Assembly (NCBI RefSeq): GCF_050571805.1
Contig: NZ_CP192219.1
Direction: 5' to 3' (one strand)
Length of the DNA stretch: 64,000 bases
Source: Halodesulfovibrio aestuarii
Lineage (GTDB): Bacteria; Desulfobacterota; Desulfovibrionia; Desulfovibrionales; Desulfovibrionaceae
Below, piece after piece: positions 26,584 to 35,064 of this stretch. Position numbers and translations under genes: made by a program. A model generated the notes under the pieces. That model saw only the letters and a list, made by a program, of their open reading frames with translations. It had not been told where the DNA came from and made no database searches. Within the stretch, counting starts at the first letter, position 1. Every line of letters begins with the position of its first letter.

Positions 26584-27213
26584 ATGACTGAGAAATTAGG
26601 AATCTTGGGCCGCAAAGTTGGCATGACCCGTATTTTCGCTAACGATGGTTCTGCTGTTGCAGTTACCGTTATCGAAGCAGGTCCATGCCCTGTAATCCAG
26701 AAAAAAGATGCGGCTACTGACGGATATAATGCAGTTCAGATTGCATTTGGCGAAGCTAAAGAAAAGCATGTAACCAAGGCAATGCGTGGTCATTTTGCAA
26801 AAGCTGACCGCGGTTTGTTCCGCAATACATGCGAAATTCGTCTTGAGGAAGCACCAGAACTGGAAGTTGGTCAGGAGCTTTCTGCAGATATCTTTGCTGC
26901 AGGCGAAAAAGTTCGTGTGACCGGCACTACAATTGGTAAAGGCTTCCAGGGCGTAATGAAGCGCTGGAACTTCGCTGGTATGCCTGCGTCCCACGGTCAC
27001 GAAAAAGTGCATCGTTCCCCAGGCTCCATTGGTCACGCAACGTTCCCAGGTAAAGTGTTCAAAGGCAAAAAAATGCCTGGTCACATGGGTAACGTTCGCC
27101 AGACTACATCTAACCTCGAAGTCGTCGCTGTTCGCGCCGATGAGAACCTCATCCTGGTTAAGGGTGCAGTACCTGGTCCTAAGAACGGCCTCGTACTGGT
27201 ACGTAAGCAGTAA
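26584..27213 (+). CDS. rplC: 50S ribosomal protein L3
   Basis: A 209-residue protein reaching into the peptidyl transferase centre. Conserved parts: LGRKVGMTRIF at the N-terminus and the central loop SHGHEKVHRSPGSIG with the Gln/Trp-like extension (KGFQGVMKRWNFAG). Start ATG has GAGAGG upstream. Second gene of the S10 operon, in the standard order S10-L3-L4-L23-L2. Confidence 0.97.
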   Translation: MTEKLGILGRKVGMTRIFANDGSAVAVTVIEAGPCPVIQKKDAATDGYNAVQIAFGEAKEKHVTKAMRGHFAKADRGLFRNTCEIRLEEAPELEVGQELSADIFAAGEKVRVTGTTIGKGFQGVMKRWNFAGMPASHGHEKVHRSPGSIGHATFPGKVFKGKKMPGHMGNVRQTTSNLEVVAVRADENLILVKGAVPGPKNGLVLVRKQ

Positions 27214-27225
27214 AGGGGTACTACA

Positions 27226-27846
27226 GTGGCTGTTGTAAAATTATACGATCAGAACAAAGCAGAAGCCGGTGAAATCACCTTGGCTCCTGAAGTGTTCGAG
27301 GTCGAGGTAAAACCCGAGATCCTGAACCTTGTTGTACGCGCTCAGCGTGCAGCTAAGCGTGCAGGCACCCACGCAGTTAAGGGCCGCTCCGATATTCGTG
27401 GCGGTGGCGCTAAACCTTGGCGTCAGAAAGGTACTGGCCGTGCTCGTGCTGGTTCTTCCCGTTCCCCAATCTGGCGTGGTGGTGCTGTGACTTTTGGTCC
27501 TCAGCCCCGCGACTATGGGTTTAAGGTAAATAAAAAGGTTCGTCGCCTTGCTATTAAAATGGCTCTGTCTTCCCGCCTTGCTGGTGAGAATCTCTTGGTC
27601 GTTAATAGCATCGAACTGCCTGAAGTAAAGACTAAGCTCATGGCTGGTGTTACTGAGGCTCTCGGTTTGAACAAAGCACTCATCGTAGCAAAAGACCTCG
27701 ATGAAAAGCTCGTTCTTTCCGCACGTAACCTCCCAGGTATCACCGTACAGTCTGTTGAGCAGCTGAACGTATACGACGTGCTCCGTCATAAGCAGCTTGT
27801 TCTGCTTGAAGGCGCTGTTGAATCCGTTCAGGAACGACTGAAGTAG
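27226..27846 (+). CDS. rplD: 50S ribosomal protein L4
   Basis: A 206-residue protein lining the exit tunnel; in gammaproteobacteria L4 also represses its own operon. The tunnel loop GGAKPWRQKGTGRARAGSSR is intact, the place where macrolide-resistance changes occur. The start is GTG with AAGGGG 7 bases upstream. Located 12 bases after rplC. Confidence 0.97.
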   Translation: MAVVKLYDQNKAEAGEITLAPEVFEVEVKPEILNLVVRAQRAAKRAGTHAVKGRSDIRGGGAKPWRQKGTGRARAGSSRSPIWRGGAVTFGPQPRDYGFKVNKKVRRLAIKMALSSRLAGENLLVVNSIELPEVKTKLMAGVTEALGLNKALIVAKDLDEKLVLSARNLPGITVQSVEQLNVYDVLRHKQLVLLEGAVESVQERLK

Positions 27847-27858
27847 AGGTAGGGTCAC

Positions 27859-28149
27859 ATGAATTATACTAAGATCCTCATCAAGCCGCTTGTCTCTGAA
27901 AAAGCTACTTTCCTCAAGGAAGAAGCTCAGCAGGTTACATTCTTTGTAGCGCCATCTGCTAACAAAATTGAGATCAAGAAGGCAGTAGAAGAAGCCTACA
28001 ATGTTAAAGTTGCAGGTGTTAACGTAGTGAAACGTCGCCCACAGCCTAGAGTGCGTCATGGCCGCACCGTCGGTCAGATCTCTGGCTTCAAAAAGGCGTA
28101 CGTGACTCTGGCCGCTGGCGAAAAAATCGAATTCTTCGAGGGAGTGTAA
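27859..28149 (+). CDS. rplW: 50S ribosomal protein L23
   Basis: A 96-residue protein at the tunnel exit, the docking site for trigger factor (encoded at 42.9 kb) and SRP. Typical opening YTKILIKPLVSEKAT and the extended loop RRPQPRVRHGRTVGQ. Standard position before rplB; the rplB ribosome site lies inside its last codons. Confidence 0.96.
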   Translation: MNYTKILIKPLVSEKATFLKEEAQQVTFFVAPSANKIEIKKAVEEAYNVKVAGVNVVKRRPQPRVRHGRTVGQISGFKKAYVTLAAGEKIEFFEGV

Positions 28150-28152
28150 GCA

Positions 28153-28983
28153 ATGGCTGTTCGTAAGCTTAAGCCTACTTCTCCGGGTCGTCGCTCCCAG
28201 ACTATTTCCCTTTTCGAGGAAATCACTCGTAGCACCCCAGAGAAGTCTTTGACTGAAGGCCTGTCCAAAAAAGCAGGTCGCAACAACTACGGTCGTATTA
28301 CTCAGCGTCGTCGTGGCGGTGGACACAAACGTCTTTACCGTATCATCGATTTTAAACGTAACAAGTTCGATATTCCTGCAACTATTGCACATATCGAATA
28401 CGACCCAAACCGTTCCGCTCGTATCGCTCTTCTGCACTACGCAGACGGCGAGAAGCGTTACATCATTGCTCCAGTTGGCGTAAAACAGGGTGATGTTGTT
28501 GTTGCAGGTGAAACTGCAGACATCAAACCTGGTAACGCTCTTCCAATGAGCAAGATTCCGGTTGGTACAATTATTCACAACATCGAGCTTGCTCCAGGCC
28601 GTGGCGGACAGTTCTGTCGTGCTGCTGGTGCATATGCACAGCTCGTTGCTAAAGAAGGTAAATACGCACTTCTGCGCATGCCTTCTGGTGAAGTTCGTAA
28701 GGTTCTTTTGACCTGTATCGCAACCGTTGGTCAGGTTGGTAACGTAACTCACGAAAAAATTCGCATCGGTAAAGCTGGCCGTAATCGCTGGCTCGGTAAC
28801 CGTCCGAAAGTTCGTGGTGTTGCAATGAACCCTATCGATCACCCACTCGGTGGTGGTGAAGGTCGTAGCTCTGGTGGTCGCCATCCGGTTACCCCTTGGG
28901 GCGTACCTACCAAAGGCTACAAGACTCGCGACAAGAAGAAAGCTTCCAATAAGCTTATCGTTAAGCGTCGCGGTCAGAAGTAG
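28153..28983 (+). CDS. rplB: 50S ribosomal protein L2
   Basis: A 276-residue protein needed for subunit association and peptidyl transfer. The C-terminal NPIDHPLGGGEGRSSGGRHP carries the conserved histidine region near the active site. Starts 3 bases after the rplW stop, so translation is probably coupled. Confidence 0.97.
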   Translation: MAVRKLKPTSPGRRSQTISLFEEITRSTPEKSLTEGLSKKAGRNNYGRITQRRRGGGHKRLYRIIDFKRNKFDIPATIAHIEYDPNRSARIALLHYADGEKRYIIAPVGVKQGDVVVAGETADIKPGNALPMSKIPVGTIIHNIELAPGRGGQFCRAAGAYAQLVAKEGKYALLRMPSGEVRKVLLTCIATVGQVGNVTHEKIRIGKAGRNRWLGNRPKVRGVAMNPIDHPLGGGEGRSSGGRHPVTPWGVPTKGYKTRDKKKASNKLIVKRRGQK

Positions 28984-28992
28984 GAGTAGAAA

Positions 28993-29274
28993 ATGCCTAG
29001 GTCTCTTAAAAAAGGTCCTTTTGTCGACGACCATCTTCTCCGAAAAGTTGAGAAGGCTCAGGAAAGTGGCGATCGCCGCGTGATCAAGACTTGGTCCCGT
29101 CGTTCCATGATTCTTCCTGAAATGGTAGGCCTTACCTTTGCGGTTCATAACGGTAAGAAATTCATCCCTGTATTCGTGACTGAGAACATGGTTGGTCACA
29201 AATTCGGTGAATTCTCCCCGACCCGCACGTACTACGGCCATGCTGCCGACAAAAAGAGCAAGGCTAAACGCTAG
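28993..29274 (+). CDS. rpsS: 30S ribosomal protein S19
   Basis: A 93-residue head protein that contacts S13 and the B1 bridge. Conserved MPRSLKKGPFVDDHL start, TWSRRSMILPEMVG core and KFGEFSPTRTYYGH end. GGAG precedes the ATG by 6 bases. Standard S10-operon position between rplB and rplV. Confidence 0.97.
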   Translation: MPRSLKKGPFVDDHLLRKVEKAQESGDRRVIKTWSRRSMILPEMVGLTFAVHNGKKFIPVFVTENMVGHKFGEFSPTRTYYGHAADKKSKAKR

Positions 29275-29289
29275 GGCAGGTGAAGTAAT

Positions 29290-29622
29290 ATGCAAGCTCA
29301 AGCTACCGCCAAGTTCGTACGCGTATCTACACGCAAAACCCGTCTTGTTGCTAAAAACATCGTGGGTCTGCCAGTAGAAGACGCTGTAAATATCCTTAAG
29401 TTCACCCCGAACAAAGGTGCAGCCGTTATTTTTAAAGTGCTGCACTCTGCAATCGCCAACGCCGAACAGGTGCCTGGCTCTGATGTGGATGCTCTCGTGG
29501 TGAAACAGGTTATAGTCAACGAGGGTCCAACCTGGAAACGCTTTATGCCTCGTGCACAGGGTCGCGCAACTCGCATCCTGAAGCGTACCAGCCACATCAC
29601 TGTCATTCTCGAAGAAAGTTAG
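29290..29622 (+). CDS. rplV: 50S ribosomal protein L22
   Basis: A 110-residue tunnel protein. Recognisable by KFVRVSTRKTRLVAKNI and the C-terminal hairpin MPRAQGRATRILKRTSHITV, the constriction-forming loop. Length is normal. Lies 15 bases after rpsS. Confidence 0.96.
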   Translation: MQAQATAKFVRVSTRKTRLVAKNIVGLPVEDAVNILKFTPNKGAAVIFKVLHSAIANAEQVPGSDVDALVVKQVIVNEGPTWKRFMPRAQGRATRILKRTSHITVILEES

Positions 29623-29631
29623 GATACAGTT

Positions 29632-30273
29632 ATGGGACAAAAAGTACATCCATATGGTTTCCGTCTTGGTTTTAACAAGAACTGGAGATCTCGCTGGTTC
29701 AGCAAAAAAGAATATCCTGCCTTTGTCTTCGAAGATAGCAAAATTCGTAAGTACGTAAAAAAGGCCCTGTATCATGCAGGTATTGCTGACATTGAAATCG
29801 AACGCGCTGGCGGAAAAGTTCGTCTTATCCTTAGCACAGCACGTCCGGGTATTGTCATCGGCCGTAAGGGCGTAGAAATCGAAAAGCTTCGTGCTGATCT
29901 TCGTGGTAAATTCCAGCGTGAATTCTCCATCGAAGTTAACGAAATCCGTCGCCCTGAAACTAATGCACAGCTTGTAGCTGAAAACATTGCTATGCAGTTG
30001 GAACGCCGTGTTGCTTTCCGCCGCGCTATGAAACGCACTGTTTCCATGGCACGCAAGTTTGGTGCAGAAGGTATCAAAGTATCTTGTGCTGGCCGTCTGG
30101 CAGGCGCTGAAATCGCTCGTACCGAATGGTACCGCGAAGGTCAGGTTCCGCTTCAGACTCTGCGCGCTGATATCGACTACGGTTTTGCAGAAGCTTCCAC
30201 CACTTACGGTATCATCGGTGTTAAAGTCTGGATCTACAAAGGCGAAATCCTTGACAGTGAGGTAGGGCAGTAA
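29632..30273 (+). CDS. rpsC: 30S ribosomal protein S3
   Basis: A 213-residue protein at the mRNA entry. Type-II KH domain with PGIVIGRKGVEIEKL and the C-terminal ARKFGAEGIKVSCAGRLAGAEIAR. Its stop codon overlaps the rplP ATG by one base (TAATG), so the two are translationally coupled. Confidence 0.97.
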   Translation: MGQKVHPYGFRLGFNKNWRSRWFSKKEYPAFVFEDSKIRKYVKKALYHAGIADIEIERAGGKVRLILSTARPGIVIGRKGVEIEKLRADLRGKFQREFSIEVNEIRRPETNAQLVAENIAMQLERRVAFRRAMKRTVSMARKFGAEGIKVSCAGRLAGAEIARTEWYREGQVPLQTLRADIDYGFAEASTTYGIIGVKVWIYKGEILDSEVGQ

Positions 30274-30686
30274 TGCTTCAGCCTAGAAAGACTAAATTCC
30301 GTAAGCAACAGACTGGCCGCCTTAAAGGCAAAGCCACTCGCGGTAATACCATTGCTTTCGGTGACATCGGTTTAAAAGCGCTCGAACATGGCAAACTCTC
30401 TAATCAGCAGATTGAATCTGCTCGTATTGCGATGATCCGTCACATTCGACGCGGTGGTAAAGTTTGGATCCGTATTTTCCCGGATCACGTGAAAACCTCT
30501 AAGCCTCTTGAAGTTCGTCAGGGTAAAGGTAAGGGCGCACCATGTGGTTGGTACGCACCTGTTAAGCCTGGTCGTATCCTGTACGAAATCAAAGGTGTTG
30601 ATATCGAACTTGCTAAAGAAGCACTGAAACGTGCATCTTACAAGCTCCCTATCAGGACTACTATTGTGGTTAAGGAGGGGCTCTAG
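30273..30686 (+). CDS. rplP: 50S ribosomal protein L16
   Basis: A 137-residue protein near the A-site tRNA elbow. MLQPRKTKFRKQQTGR start and GKGAPCGWYAPVKPGRILYE are conserved. One-base overlap with rpsC. The ribosome site (GAGGTAGGG) lies within the end of rpsC. Confidence 0.97.
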   Translation: MLQPRKTKFRKQQTGRLKGKATRGNTIAFGDIGLKALEHGKLSNQQIESARIAMIRHIRRGGKVWIRIFPDHVKTSKPLEVRQGKGKGAPCGWYAPVKPGRILYEIKGVDIELAKEALKRASYKLPIRTTIVVKEGL

Positions 30687-30687
30687 T

Positions 30688-30876
30688 ATGAAAGCCGCAG
30701 AACTTAAAAAACTTAGCGTTGAAGAACTCAACACTAAGCTGGAAGAAGCTCGCAAGGAACTTTTTGACTTGCGTTTCAAGCATGCAACTGCACAGCTTGA
30801 TAATACTTCCGGTATTCCTGCTACAAAACGTGCAATTGCACGTATTTTGACCATTTTGAAGGAAAAGGGAGCGTAA
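30688..30876 (+). CDS. rpmC: 50S ribosomal protein L29
   Basis: A 62-residue two-helix protein beside L23 at the tunnel exit. Start MKAAELKKLSVEELNTKL is chosen because GGAGGGG lies directly upstream and the ATG follows the rplP stop by one base; upstream in-frame codons lie inside rplP. Confidence 0.95.
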   Translation: MKAAELKKLSVEELNTKLEEARKELFDLRFKHATAQLDNTSGIPATKRAIARILTILKEKGA

Positions 30877-30877
30877 A

Positions 30878-31144
30878 ATGTCCGAAGCTATTGAACAGCG
30901 GAAGGGTCGCGCGCTCGTTGGTACTGTTGTGAGTGACAAGAACGACAAAACTATTGTTGTTCGCGTTGAGACACTCGTAAAACACCCGCTTCTCAAGAAG
31001 TACATTCGTCGTCGTAAGAAGTTTACTGCTCACGACCCTAACAACGAATGCGCAATGGGTGATAAAGTGAAAATCATCGAGTTTCGTCCACTCAGTCGCA
31101 ACAAACGCTGGCATCTCGTTTCTGTTTTGGAAAAAGCCGTTTAG
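30878..31144 (+). CDS. rpsQ: 30S ribosomal protein S17
   Basis: An 88-residue OB-fold protein of the platform. Core GTVVSDKNDKTIVVRVE and the typical RRRKKFTAHDPNNECAMGD loop. One base after the rpmC stop, with AGGGAG inside the end of that gene. Confidence 0.96.
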   Translation: MSEAIEQRKGRALVGTVVSDKNDKTIVVRVETLVKHPLLKKYIRRRKKFTAHDPNNECAMGDKVKIIEFRPLSRNKRWHLVSVLEKAV

Positions 31145-31153
31145 GGGTTTGCT

Positions 31154-31522
31154 ATGATTCAGGTAGAATCCACTCTTGAAGTAGCGGACAACTCCGGTGC
31201 CAAAAAAGTTGCTTGTATTAAAGTACTCGGCGGTTCAAAACGCCGTTATGCTTCTGTAGGCGACATCATCGTAGTATCCGTGAAAGAGGCTATGCCTCAT
31301 TCCAAGGTGAAAAAAGGTGACGTGATGAAAGCTGTTGTTGTGCGCACGAAAAAAGAAATTCGTCGCGTAGATGGCACTTACATCAAATTCGACACCAACG
31401 CAGCAGTAGTGCTGAACAAGCAGGGCGAACCTGTAGGTACACGTATCTTCGGACCAGTTGCTCGCGAACTTCGCGGTAAAGGTTTTATGAAGATTGTATC
31501 TCTCGCACCTGAGGTATTGTAG
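31154..31522 (+). CDS. rplN: 50S ribosomal protein L14
   Basis: A 122-residue protein at the subunit interface, also the target of the silencing factor RsfS. MIQVESTLEVADNSGAKKV start and the end FMKIVSLAPEVL are diagnostic. It opens the spc portion, with no promoter visible in the 9-base gap after rpsQ. Confidence 0.97.
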   Translation: MIQVESTLEVADNSGAKKVACIKVLGGSKRRYASVGDIIVVSVKEAMPHSKVKKGDVMKAVVVRTKKEIRRVDGTYIKFDTNAAVVLNKQGEPVGTRIFGPVARELRGKGFMKIVSLAPEVL

Positions 31523-31530
31523 GAGAAACC

Positions 31531-31854
31531 ATGAAACAGTATCGTATCCATAAAGACGACAAGGTCATGGTAACCTCCGGTAAGGACAAAGGCAAAATCG
31601 GCAAAGTTACCAAGATCCTTCGTAAGAAAGATCGTGTAATTGTCGAAGGTGCAAATATGGTTAAACGCCACACTAAGGCGAACCCATATGCGCAGCAGCC
31701 TGGTGGAATCGTCGAAAAAGAAATGCCTATTCACGTTTCTAACGTGATGGTCATGTGCGGTGCATGTGCTGAACCTACTCGCGTAGGTTACCGCTACACC
31801 GAAGACGGTAAAAAAGTGCGCTTCTGCAAGAAGTGTAACGAAATCCTTGGGTAG
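31531..31854 (+). CDS. rplX: 50S ribosomal protein L24
   Basis: A 107-residue assembly-initiator protein with a KOW motif (HKDDKVMVTSGKDKGKIGKV). The C-terminal CGACAEPTR...CKKC has a four-Cys arrangement that could bind a metal; such cysteine pairs occur in some L24 proteins. Located 8 bases after rplN. Confidence 0.95.
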   Translation: MKQYRIHKDDKVMVTSGKDKGKIGKVTKILRKKDRVIVEGANMVKRHTKANPYAQQPGGIVEKEMPIHVSNVMVMCGACAEPTRVGYRYTEDGKKVRFCKKCNEILG

Positions 31855-31865
31855 GGTGAAAGACG

Positions 31866-32405
31866 ATGACCCGTCTGAATAAGATCTATAAAGAAAACGT
31901 GGTGCCGGCCTTGCAGAAAGAGTTCCAGTACAAAGGACCTATGCAGGTTCCCGGGCTGGAAAAGATCTCCCTCAATATCGGCCTTGGTGAAGCAAGCACT
32001 AACAACAAAATCCTCGAAGATGCTGTTGTAGCGCTTACCGCCATCGCTGGTCAGAAGGCCGTTGTTACTCGTGCTAAGAAGTCTATCGCTGCATTTAAAC
32101 TGCGTGAAGGCATGCCGATTGGCTGCCGTGTAACTCTTCGTGGTGCTGAAATGTGGGATTTCCTCGATAAGCTCGTTAACTTTGCACTGCCTCGTGTACG
32201 TGACTTCCGCGGTATCCCTGATCGTGGTTTTGATGGTCGTGGTAACTTTACCCTCGGTATCAAAGAACACACAATCTTCCCTGAAATGGAAGCAGATCGT
32301 GTTGATAATGCCTTTGGTATGAACATCACCATCGTTACTACCGCTTCCTCTGACAAAGAAGGCAAATTCCTGCTTGATCAGCTCGGAATGCCTTTCAAGA
32401 AGTAA
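31866..32405 (+). CDS. rplE: 50S ribosomal protein L5
   Basis: A 179-residue 5S-rRNA binding protein of the central protuberance. Conserved segments include GLEKISLNIGLGEAS, GMPIGCRVTLRG and the DRGFDGRGNFTLGIKEH motif. Standard position between rplX and rpsN. Confidence 0.97.
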   Translation: MTRLNKIYKENVVPALQKEFQYKGPMQVPGLEKISLNIGLGEASTNNKILEDAVVALTAIAGQKAVVTRAKKSIAAFKLREGMPIGCRVTLRGAEMWDFLDKLVNFALPRVRDFRGIPDRGFDGRGNFTLGIKEHTIFPEMEADRVDNAFGMNITIVTTASSDKEGKFLLDQLGMPFKK

Positions 32406-32417
32406 GGAGAACCATAG

Positions 32418-32603
32418 ATGTCACGTAAATCTCTTGAAGTAAAAGCTGCGCGCAAACCTAAGTTTAGCGCGCGTGCATACAATCGTTGTCCTATTTGTGG
32501 ACGCCCACGCGCATTCATGCGTCGTTTCGGCATTTGCCGTATCTGCTTCCGCCAGATGTCTCTGCGCGGTGAGCTGCCAGGCGTTCGTAAATCGAGCTGG
32601 TAA
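32418..32603 (+). CDS. rpsN: 30S ribosomal protein S14, zinc-binding (type Z)
   Basis: A 61-residue short C+ form of S14. The zinc ligands CPICGRP and CRICF are present, and the length is that of the Zn-dependent form rather than the about 100-residue Cys-free form. GGAGA lies 8 bases upstream of the ATG. Zinc dependence links it loosely to the zinc ABC transporter at 51-53.6 kb. Confidence 0.96.
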   Translation: MSRKSLEVKAARKPKFSARAYNRCPICGRPRAFMRRFGICRICFRQMSLRGELPGVRKSSW

Positions 32604-32620
32604 GTCACAAGGAGTTTTAG

Positions 32621-33001
32621 ATGCTGACTGATCCTATTGCAGACATGCTTACACGTGTCCGCAACGCGCACTTGGCCCTTCATAAGGAAGTGAGTGTGCC
32701 GCGCTCGAAGATGAAGGAATCCATTGCCTCCATCCTCAAGGCTGAAGGTTACGTAAACGACTTCTCTGTTGAAGATCGTGAAATCAAGATCACTTTGAAA
32801 TACGTAAAAGGTAAAGCTGTAATCGCTGGCCTCAAACGTATCTCTAAGCCAGGTCGTCGTGTTTACGTAGGTGCACAGGACGTTCCGGCCGTTCAGAACG
32901 GTCTTGGTATTTGTATCCTGTCCACGTCCCGTGGTGTACTAGAAGGAAACGCTGCTAAAGAAGCTAATGCTGGCGGCGAACTCCTCTGTGAAATCTGGTA
33001 G
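32621..33001 (+). CDS. rpsH: 30S ribosomal protein S8
   Basis: A 126-residue protein that binds helix 21 of 16S rRNA and, in enterobacteria, represses the spc operon. MLTDPIADMLTRVRNAH start and the end ILSTSRGVLEGNAA...GGELLCEIW are typical. AAGGAG precedes the ATG. Confidence 0.97.
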   Translation: MLTDPIADMLTRVRNAHLALHKEVSVPRSKMKESIASILKAEGYVNDFSVEDREIKITLKYVKGKAVIAGLKRISKPGRRVYVGAQDVPAVQNGLGICILSTSRGVLEGNAAKEANAGGELLCEIW

Positions 33002-33012
33002 CGGGTGCAGTC

Positions 33013-33549
33013 ATGTCACGAATTGGTAAGCAGCCTGTAGCAATCCCTTCCGGTGTTGAAGTTAAGATTGCTGGCGAAGCTATTAATGTTAAGGGCCCTA
33101 AGGGCAGCATTTCTACACCTGTAGAAGCTACCCTTAATTACGAAATTGCCGACGGCAATGTAGTAATTACTCGCAAAGATGAGTCCCGCGTAGCACGTGC
33201 ACAGCACGGCCTGCGTCGTACTCTCGTTGCTAACTGCATCGAAGGAGTAAGCAATGGCTTCTCCAAGACTCTTGAAGTCAACGGTGTTGGTTACAAAGTT
33301 GCGGTAAAGGGAAAAAATGTTGAACTTGCAGTTGGGTTCTCCCACCCTGTAGTTATGCCTCTTCCAGCAGGAATTGAAGCAAAAGCTGAGGGTAACAAGC
33401 TGACAGTAAGCGGCATCGATAAGCAGCTCGTAGGCGAGTTTGCAGCTACCGTTCGCCGTGTACGTCCGCCTGAACCTTACAAAGGCAAGGGCATTAAATA
33501 TGATAATGAGCAGATCCGCCGCAAAGCCGGTAAATCTGCAGGTAAATAG
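33013..33549 (+). CDS. rplF: 50S ribosomal protein L6
   Basis: A 178-residue protein at the factor-binding base of the stalk. MSRIGKQPVAIPSGVEV start, C-terminal RPPEPYKGKGIKYDNEQIRRKAGK. The ribosome site is weak (GGGTG), so reinitiation from rpsH may contribute. Confidence 0.97.
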   Translation: MSRIGKQPVAIPSGVEVKIAGEAINVKGPKGSISTPVEATLNYEIADGNVVITRKDESRVARAQHGLRRTLVANCIEGVSNGFSKTLEVNGVGYKVAVKGKNVELAVGFSHPVVMPLPAGIEAKAEGNKLTVSGIDKQLVGEFAATVRRVRPPEPYKGKGIKYDNEQIRRKAGKSAGK

Positions 33550-33563
33550 GCAGGTCTAGACAT

Positions 33564-33920
33564 ATGAAGTCCAAGAACGAAAAAAGGTTGCGTCGTAAAG
33601 TTCGCATCCGGAAAAAGATTTCAGGCTCTGCTGAATGTCCGCGTCTCGTTGTCTTCAGGTCTAACCTGCATATCTACGCTCAGCTTGTGGATGACTGCGA
33701 AGGTAAAACCATTGCAGCCGCTTCCACTCTGACTCTTAGTAAAGACGGCGATGCTCTTAAATCCAACAAGGCTTCTGCAGCCAAGGTTGGCACAGAAATC
33801 GCTCGCCTTGCTAAGGAACAGAAAATCGAGCGCGTAGTGTTCGACCGTAACGGCTACATCTATCACGGCCGCATTCAGGCAATTGCTGATGCAGCTCGTG
33901 AAGCAGGCCTGAAATTTTAA
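33564..33920 (+). CDS. rplR: 50S ribosomal protein L18
   Basis: A 118-residue 5S rRNA-binding protein. RVRKKISGSAECPRL-like N-terminus (seen as VRIRKKISGSAECPRLVVFRS) and the end VVFDRNGYIYHGRIQAIADAAREAGL. Located 14 bases after rplF. Confidence 0.96.
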   Translation: MKSKNEKRLRRKVRIRKKISGSAECPRLVVFRSNLHIYAQLVDDCEGKTIAAASTLTLSKDGDALKSNKASAAKVGTEIARLAKEQKIERVVFDRNGYIYHGRIQAIADAAREAGLKF

Positions 33921-33937
33921 CAGGTATAGGTATAGTC

Positions 33938-34429
33938 ATGGAACAAAACGAACTCGGTTTGATTGAAAAGATTGTCTATCTCAACCGCGTTGCGAAAGTT
34001 GTAAAGGGCGGTCGCCGTTTCAGCTTTTCTGCATTGGTTGTAGTTGGCGACGGTCAGGGCAATGTAGGCTTCGGCCTCGGTAAAGCACAGGAAGTTCCTG
34101 AAGCTTTGCGTAAAGCCTCTGAGCGTGCAAAAAGGGACATGGTTCAGATCTCATTGGTTGACGGTACCTTGCCTTATGAGGTATTAGGTCGCTTCGGCGC
34201 TGGTCGTGTACTTTTGAAGCCTGCTTCAAAAGGTACTGGTATTATCGCTGGTGGCCCGGTGCGTGCGATCATGGAAGCTGTTGGTGTAACTGATATTCTT
34301 GCAAAAGCTATCGGTACCAACAACCCACATAACGTACTCCGTGCAACCATGGCTGGTCTGACATCCCTGCGCAGTGCTGACTATGTTGGTTCATTGCGTG
34401 GTAAGAAGCTCGAAGCTCCTAGGAAGTAG
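33938..34429 (+). CDS. rpsE: 30S ribosomal protein S5
   Basis: A 163-residue fidelity and mRNA-helicase protein. LIEKIVYLNRVAKVVKGGRRFSF and GDGQGNVGFGLGKAQEVPEA match the double-stranded RNA-binding domain; residues near KGGRRF are the spectinomycin-contact loop and look wild type. Eight bases before rpmD. Confidence 0.97.
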   Translation: MEQNELGLIEKIVYLNRVAKVVKGGRRFSFSALVVVGDGQGNVGFGLGKAQEVPEALRKASERAKRDMVQISLVDGTLPYEVLGRFGAGRVLLKPASKGTGIIAGGPVRAIMEAVGVTDILAKAIGTNNPHNVLRATMAGLTSLRSADYVGSLRGKKLEAPRK

Positions 34430-34437
34430 GTATAGCC

Positions 34438-34608
34438 ATGATCAAGGTTAAACTTGTACGTAGCCGGATCGGCTCTCTCCCTAAACAGCGTGCTGTACTG
34501 GACGCTCTGGGCCTGAAAAAGATCCGTCAGGAAAAACAGTTTAAGGACAATGCTGCAGTGCGCGGTATGATTGCTAAAGTTTCTCATATGGTGGAGGTTA
34601 CGGAGTAA
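34438..34608 (+). CDS. rpmD: 50S ribosomal protein L30
   Basis: A 56-residue protein. The translated frame MIKVKLVRSRIGSLPKQRAV continues to LDALGLKKIRQEKQ and ends HMVEVTE, the standard L30 pattern. It is short enough to be missed by length filters. Its TAA overlaps the rplO ATG by one base. Standard position between rpsE and rplO. Confidence 0.96.
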   Translation: MIKVKLVRSRIGSLPKQRAVLDALGLKKIRQEKQFKDNAAVRGMIAKVSHMVEVTE

Positions 34609-35057
34609 TGCAACTTCATGAACTTTTCCCGTTTAAAGAGGAACGTAAGCAGCGTCGTCGTATCGGTCGTGGCTCCGGCTCTGGCTGGGGTAAGACTGCA
34701 GCAAAAGGTCATAAAGGTCAGAATGCCCGCGCTGGCGGTGGTGTTCGTCCAGGTTTCGAAGGTGGCCAGATGCCTCTGGCTCGTCGTCTGCCTAAGCGTG
34801 GGTTCTCCAACGCTAAGTTTAAAGCAGTATACGACGTGATCAACCTTGATCGCCTTGCTGAAGCATTTGAGGGTCAGACTAACATCACCCTCGAGGACAT
34901 CTACGCACGCGGTCTTGCACAGAACGGTGCAGCTGTTAAAATTCTCGGTCGTGGCGAAATTTCCGCTGCGCTGACTATTGAAGCTCACAAGTTCACTGCT
35001 TCTGCACTTGAAAAAATCCAAAACGCCGGCGGCGAAGCCAAGGCGCTTGAAGGGTAG
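34608..35057 (+). CDS. rplO: 50S ribosomal protein L15
   Basis: A 149-residue assembly protein. Opening MQLHELFPFKEERKQRRRIG and the glycine-rich RGSGSGWGKTAAKGHKGQNARAG. One-base overlap with rpmD, 7 bases before secY; GTTACGGAG within rpmD serves as ribosome site. Confidence 0.96.
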   Translation: MQLHELFPFKEERKQRRRIGRGSGSGWGKTAAKGHKGQNARAGGGVRPGFEGGQMPLARRLPKRGFSNAKFKAVYDVINLDRLAEAFEGQTNITLEDIYARGLAQNGAAVKILGRGEISAALTIEAHKFTASALEKIQNAGGEAKALEG

Positions 35058-35064
35058 GTAAAAC

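Noticed and set aside
27241..29775. An 844-codon minus-strand open frame across rplD to rpsC
   Set aside because: It spans several certain ribosomal protein genes in antisense; codon-bias artefact.
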